Positions 59,837 through 64,000 of a stretch of 64,000 nucleotides of DNA are shown piece by piece. Numbering within the stretch: the first letter of the stretch is position 1; the number at the start of each line of letters is the position of its first letter. Made by a program: the position numbers and the translations under genes. The DNA comes from Chlorokybus atmophyticus (lineage: Eukaryota > Streptophyta > Chlorokybophyceae > Chlorokybales > Chlorokybaceae), in NCBI GenBank assembly GCA_009103225.1, contig RHPI01001202.1, forward strand, positions 283,081 through 347,080. Reading direction: 5' to 3'. The notes under the pieces were generated by a model. That model searched no databases. It was given only the letters and a program-made list of their open reading frames with translations, and was not told the DNA's origin.

Positions 59837-62230
59837 GCCAATGCTCGCAAGGAAGAGCAAGGCTACAGGGGCAAGAATTGTCCTCCTCAGCGTAAGGGAC
59901 TGCAAGGACGTCCGCGCGCTGCTGCTGTTGCCGCAAAGGCTGTAGCCAACCCGCCAACTAATGACCATATTGCTGCCCTCATGACGCGTATGGCACGCTT
60001 GGAGGAAGACAAGAAGCGTTAGTACCGCGCATGCTACTCTGCCTGATGGGTACCGATGGCTCCAAAGCGCGCGAGAGGCACGAGCACTTTGTCACGCGTT
60101 CAACCATCATGACGAGCACAAGGGGAAGCCGCAACATCGTCAGCAGCTACCTCCTTTGAAGCCATCAATGGTGCTGCTGCAGCAGCAACAGCCACACCGG
60201 CTACGACAACTCCGTCAACGTCAATAGCAACTACTTCAGTTGCACCAGGAGTTGGTACGTCGGTGGGCACGGTGACGCCAACACTAGTGAGCACAATGGC
60301 GACAGCCACTGCTGTTACCGACTCTGCAGTAACGGATCGCACCGGTCCCGCTCTAGCTATGGGAGCACCTGTGTCAGCGAGCGTTAAGACCACTCTCGCG
60401 CCACCAACCGGCACTATCGCAATCACTGCCAGTGCCATCATCGAGTCCGCTGCCACTCCAGCGACGCACGCAGCTATGTTGCCTGCCCTTGACGCCACTC
60501 AGGCTGTCCCGCGAGGTTAGCAAGTTGAGCGCGCATGGGAGACCATCATGCGTGGAGCATATCCCACTACCATTGCTTTTGGGCGAGGAGGAGAGTGCGC
60601 CACGCGCGTTGAACGCAATGATCGCGTTTCCCCCTTGCCTGAATAGCACACCCTGTCAGAGCAAACGCAGCGGCAACTAGAGGTTAACATCCTTGCCGGC
60701 ACGGCGCCTCCCATGCGAGACCGCGTTTTTGTGGTCAGAACACCTGTTGTGCTGGAGTTGGCCCTGCAGCTGTTCCGGACTTTGCATGACAATATGCAGA
60801 CCGCGCCACGCCAGCCCGCACAAGTCCGTCACGACTCTTACGAGCCAAGTCCGCTGAACACGTATCTAGACCGACAACCCAACGTGCAGCAGCACATCAG
60901 CAATGCAGCTGACATGCCTTGAGATACCGAAGCACTGAGCACCCTTACAACTCCTCGGCTTCACGAGCGTTACGCCGCTCTAGAACAAGCGTTCACCTGG
61001 TGGCAGGATCATACTGCAGCCAGCAACGCACGAGCGCAAGCCCTTGCCGCTGCTCGTTGCGTTCCTCAACCAAAAATCGCTAGCCCATTGTCCAGCATGA
61101 CACCTCTCTTCGTCAACACCAACATTGACCAGGCGAGGGCGCTGGCCCAACAAACCTGGGGGTGATGGCCCCGCTGCCACGCGACTTGGTGAAAGATTTG
61201 CCTGACGATCAACGAGATCCAGGGAGAGGCTATCTTACACAACGGGATGGAGCAGGCTTACTTAAAGGATAGCAAGTTCGCAATGTCTTGTTGCGACAAG
61301 CAACCATGCTACATCGACAAGAAGGCATCGGCCTGAGACAAATGATGAGGATGCGAGAAGGTGGCAATACAACGCGAGCGAGACTAGTGACTTGGCTAGT
61401 CACCAATCACCCCGCAGTACCTTTGTCGGCATTTGTCACCAATTTGTGGTTGCATGGTTGGACGCCTTCCTTCGCTCGCTACGGTAAGCCTATGACGAGG
61501 TGGCGTCGGCAGCCACTAATACTTTACGAGAAGGAGCTCAAGAGGTCATACTGAGGTTGCCATGAGTGGAAGCAGCGTGACGCATCGCGGCTGCTTATGA
61601 GCAGCATATCCAACAGTCAAAAATCTACCTTACTGTGCGTGCACGAGCAACAACGATGCTAGAAGTGGGGGTGGTTAATGACAGATGGGATGCCTACATG
61701 GCAGGCATTATAAGGGTTCCCACCATCACCCACAACATAATAGCGCGGCTCATGCGCGCAGAGTATTTGCAGCCCATGCCTCAGAACCATTGCTGGGGTG
61801 ATTTGGTCAGCAATCTAACAGCCACATGGGAAGGTACACTCGTCCGGGAGGCGGCTCATGCTGTACGCTAGACTTACATGGAGGAACATGCTGCACTGGA
61901 GGCGGGCCTACACACACCCGGTCCTACAGGGTTTCCCCCACAGCTACTGGCCAGGCCGCCAGGTATGACCCCAGCCACACACAGGCGCAATCCCCTGCGC
62001 CACAACCAGCGCAGCCACAGGCAGCACCGCCAAAACCCAGGCCCCAGCGAGTATACCAACAGCCAAGACCATGGCGGTTCGGGCCAGGCCGCGAACAAGG
62101 AGGTTTTTAAGACCCAGCCGGTTGAGGGGCGCTTGCCGCACCGCGCTCGACATCACCGGAGGAGACTGCCGCAGCAGCCACCTCTCGCAGACACTACCGA
62201 TGATTCAAGCGTCTGCGCATCAACGCAGCT

Positions 62231-62580
62231 ATGATCGCCAACGCAGGAAAGCATGTTACCATCAACGGTCAAGCACCCAAGCGCGTGATGCTGGACTCTA
62301 AAGCTCGGTTTATCATCATCGGGCGCTACCTCGCACGCAACCTCAGCATCACCAGCGCTGAGCTGATGCCCTGCTGATACCTGCTCAACACAGCAACCGG
62401 CTGATGCGACAAGGTGATTGGCATCACCAAGCAGGCCCTCCGCATTTGCTTGACAGGGTTGGACCCTTCCCACAGCACCGAGATCATACAGAAGTGTGTG
62501 GTCACCGACGCGCGATTCTTCAACCTGCTGCTGGGACAAGACTTTAACTTTTTGTTGGTATGGGGCCGAACTGCAAGACA
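62231..62580 (+). pseudogene. retropepsin (protease) remnant of the same retrotransposon
   Basis: The frame from ATG 62231 reads VTINGQAPKRVMLDSKARFI and IGRYLARNLSITSAELMP, two stops near 62375-62403, then KVIGITKQALRICLTGLD, and ends with FFNLLLGQDFNFL. The flap, the psi-loop LLLGQDF and the D-S-x triad are the hallmarks of an aspartic protease. The glycine of DSG is Lys here, and the stops also kill it. The sequence from 59.8 to 62.2 kb between gag and protease has many stops. Confidence 0.7.
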
Positions 62581-62589
62581 GAGAGGGCA

Positions 62590-64000
62590 CGGTTGCGTCC
62601 CCACTGAGATGAGGAGGATGGAGAGGTTCTGGGTTACCTACCTCTCGAGCTAGTGGCTCGCACTCGCTCTCACCAAAGGTCAGCTGCAGCAGCCACCTAC
62701 AGGTCGGTTTCAACAACCACTGACAGGTCAGCTGCGGTGGTCACCCACAACCCTGATTGAGACTCTCATATACCATACAACGAGTTCCAAGAAGATGCCA
62801 CTGAAGAAGTGGCCCACTAGAAACCATCTGAACGCCGCTGAGGCGCACAGGTGGTCGCAAATCTACTACTGACCAGACCATGGCTCACTGCACGGTTCCC
62901 TCTCTACAAAGAAGCTGTAGTCCAAGAGCAACACCAGGTGGCCACTAGAGTAGTAGAATTTCACGTGTTCCGTCGACAACAAGGCATCACTGTGTTGGAA
63001 CTATTTGGAGCTATAGATAGTAGCCTCCCCGCTATCCACAACACCGGCGCGACGGTCACCAAGTACTTCTACTGTGACCCTGATCCACACGCATAGATTG
63101 CCCTGAGCCACCACTTGCGCCACCTACACCAATGCTACCCGCAGCTGCTGGCACTATCGGCACTACAAGGCAGTCAAAAGGCACTGCCACAGGACGTCCA
63201 CTTAATCACTGCGGATCACCTCCGCGGAGGGCAACATCGACTTGCTGATAGCAGGATCGTAGTGTCAAGGACACGCCAGAGCAGGCAGAGGCCAAAGACT
63301 CGCTGATCCTCGCTCGCGACTGTTCTGAGAACTGATGCGTGTCATCAAAATCCTGCAGAGCAACCAGCTGTCCAAGCCTCTGGGATACATCATCAACAAC
63401 GTGCACTCCAAGGACGATAAGCGCCATCACGTGGCCAACAGCTTTTGATAGGTGTGTTCCTTGCTGGGGCATCCTCTCAAAATCAACGCAGCGCGTTATG
63501 GATCTCGTGCTCATTGCGTCCGCGCCAAATCGATCAATCTGGCCGCAGTGGAGGATCTCATCGCTGTTGAGCATCTGCATAGCAATCATCCACGCGATCT
63601 CACCATCGACACTGTCCTAGACCCTGGGCACATATCACAACCGATCACAAGACGCGATCACCAGCACTTCTACAAATGCAACCAGCCTGGTCAACCGCGC
63701 CTTGCGCTCCAAATTCTGGTGTCGTACCCAGGTTCATACGCCTTCCGCAACAAAAGCGACGGCATGGTGTTGGATTCCAACACAAGCCGGCTGGAGAAAC
63801 CCAATGCTCGTAAGCGCAAATGTGCCATGGTATTCTGTTCAGCCAATATATTAGGTTCCATGCTGACTGGCAGTCAGTAGTGTCAGTTATTAAGGCGCGC
63901 CATGGACTTGAACAGCATGGTGTGGTGGTTGGACATGTGCTTTGCTCTCCAGGACCGCCATGTGTTCTTCGAGGAGCTCAAACACTTGGCGGGGGGGGGG
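62590..64000 (+). pseudogene. pol-region remnant, truncated by the window
   Basis: Frames such as 62851-63096 and 63452-63880 look coding in composition (for example AVEDLIAVEHLHSNHPRDLT) and lie where pol should follow the protease. No reverse transcriptase or integrase motif could be recognised before the window ends. The last ten bases are all G, which is likely poor sequence at a contig edge. Confidence 0.35.

Overview
The window is nuclear DNA of a eukaryote, most likely a streptophyte (charophyte-grade) green alga. Four genes can be read exon by exon across GT-AG introns. One encodes a plant-type phytochrome with a PAS-GAF-PHY, PAS-PAS, histidine-kinase-related layout, and two others start with plastid-transit-like peptides. 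The repeats are LTR retrotransposons with plant-type chromodomains, a Helitron and simple-sequence tracts. The species is not proven; a repeat-rich early-diverging streptophyte such as Mesostigma would fit.

Layout: 1-1152 (minus) is a GNAT acetyltransferase running off the left edge. It is divergent from a ten-exon CPBP-family membrane protease (1919-4078, plus). A convergent eleven-exon FAD amino-acid oxidase of the sarcosine/pipecolate oxidase family follows (5369-8149, minus). From 8.2 to 22.6 kb the DNA is repeat-dominated: a candidate TIR element (8218-9881), a solo LTR (10812-11365), an assembly gap inside a tandem repeat, and a decayed minus-strand chromovirus with both LTRs (12267-20168). 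The phytochrome gene lies at 22705-27209 (four exons). A seven-exon CobW/ZNG-type GTPase (30381-32746, minus) carries an extra C-terminal region resembling the end of a PLP-dependent decarboxylase.

From 34.7 to 39.5 kb there is a Lys/Arg- and Cys-rich exon-like region that I could not assemble, including a tandemly duplicated 102-nt exon and a PHD-like cysteine cluster. From about 41.4 to 52.2 kb lies a decayed Helitron (HUH Rep plus PIF1-like helicase), split by a full-length Ty3/gypsy chromovirus (42051-49033) with 5-bp target duplications. A small unknown gene, a 256-bp TC tract, a TRIM-like mini-LTR element (55861-56473) and the left part of another decayed LTR retrotransposon (from about 57.5 kb) fill the right end.

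The four well-resolved genes do not form an evident pathway. The acetyltransferase and CPBP protease share a 766-bp divergent promoter region and both look plastid-targeted. All exon models were made by eye from splice consensus, phase continuity and family resemblance; boundaries could be off by a base.
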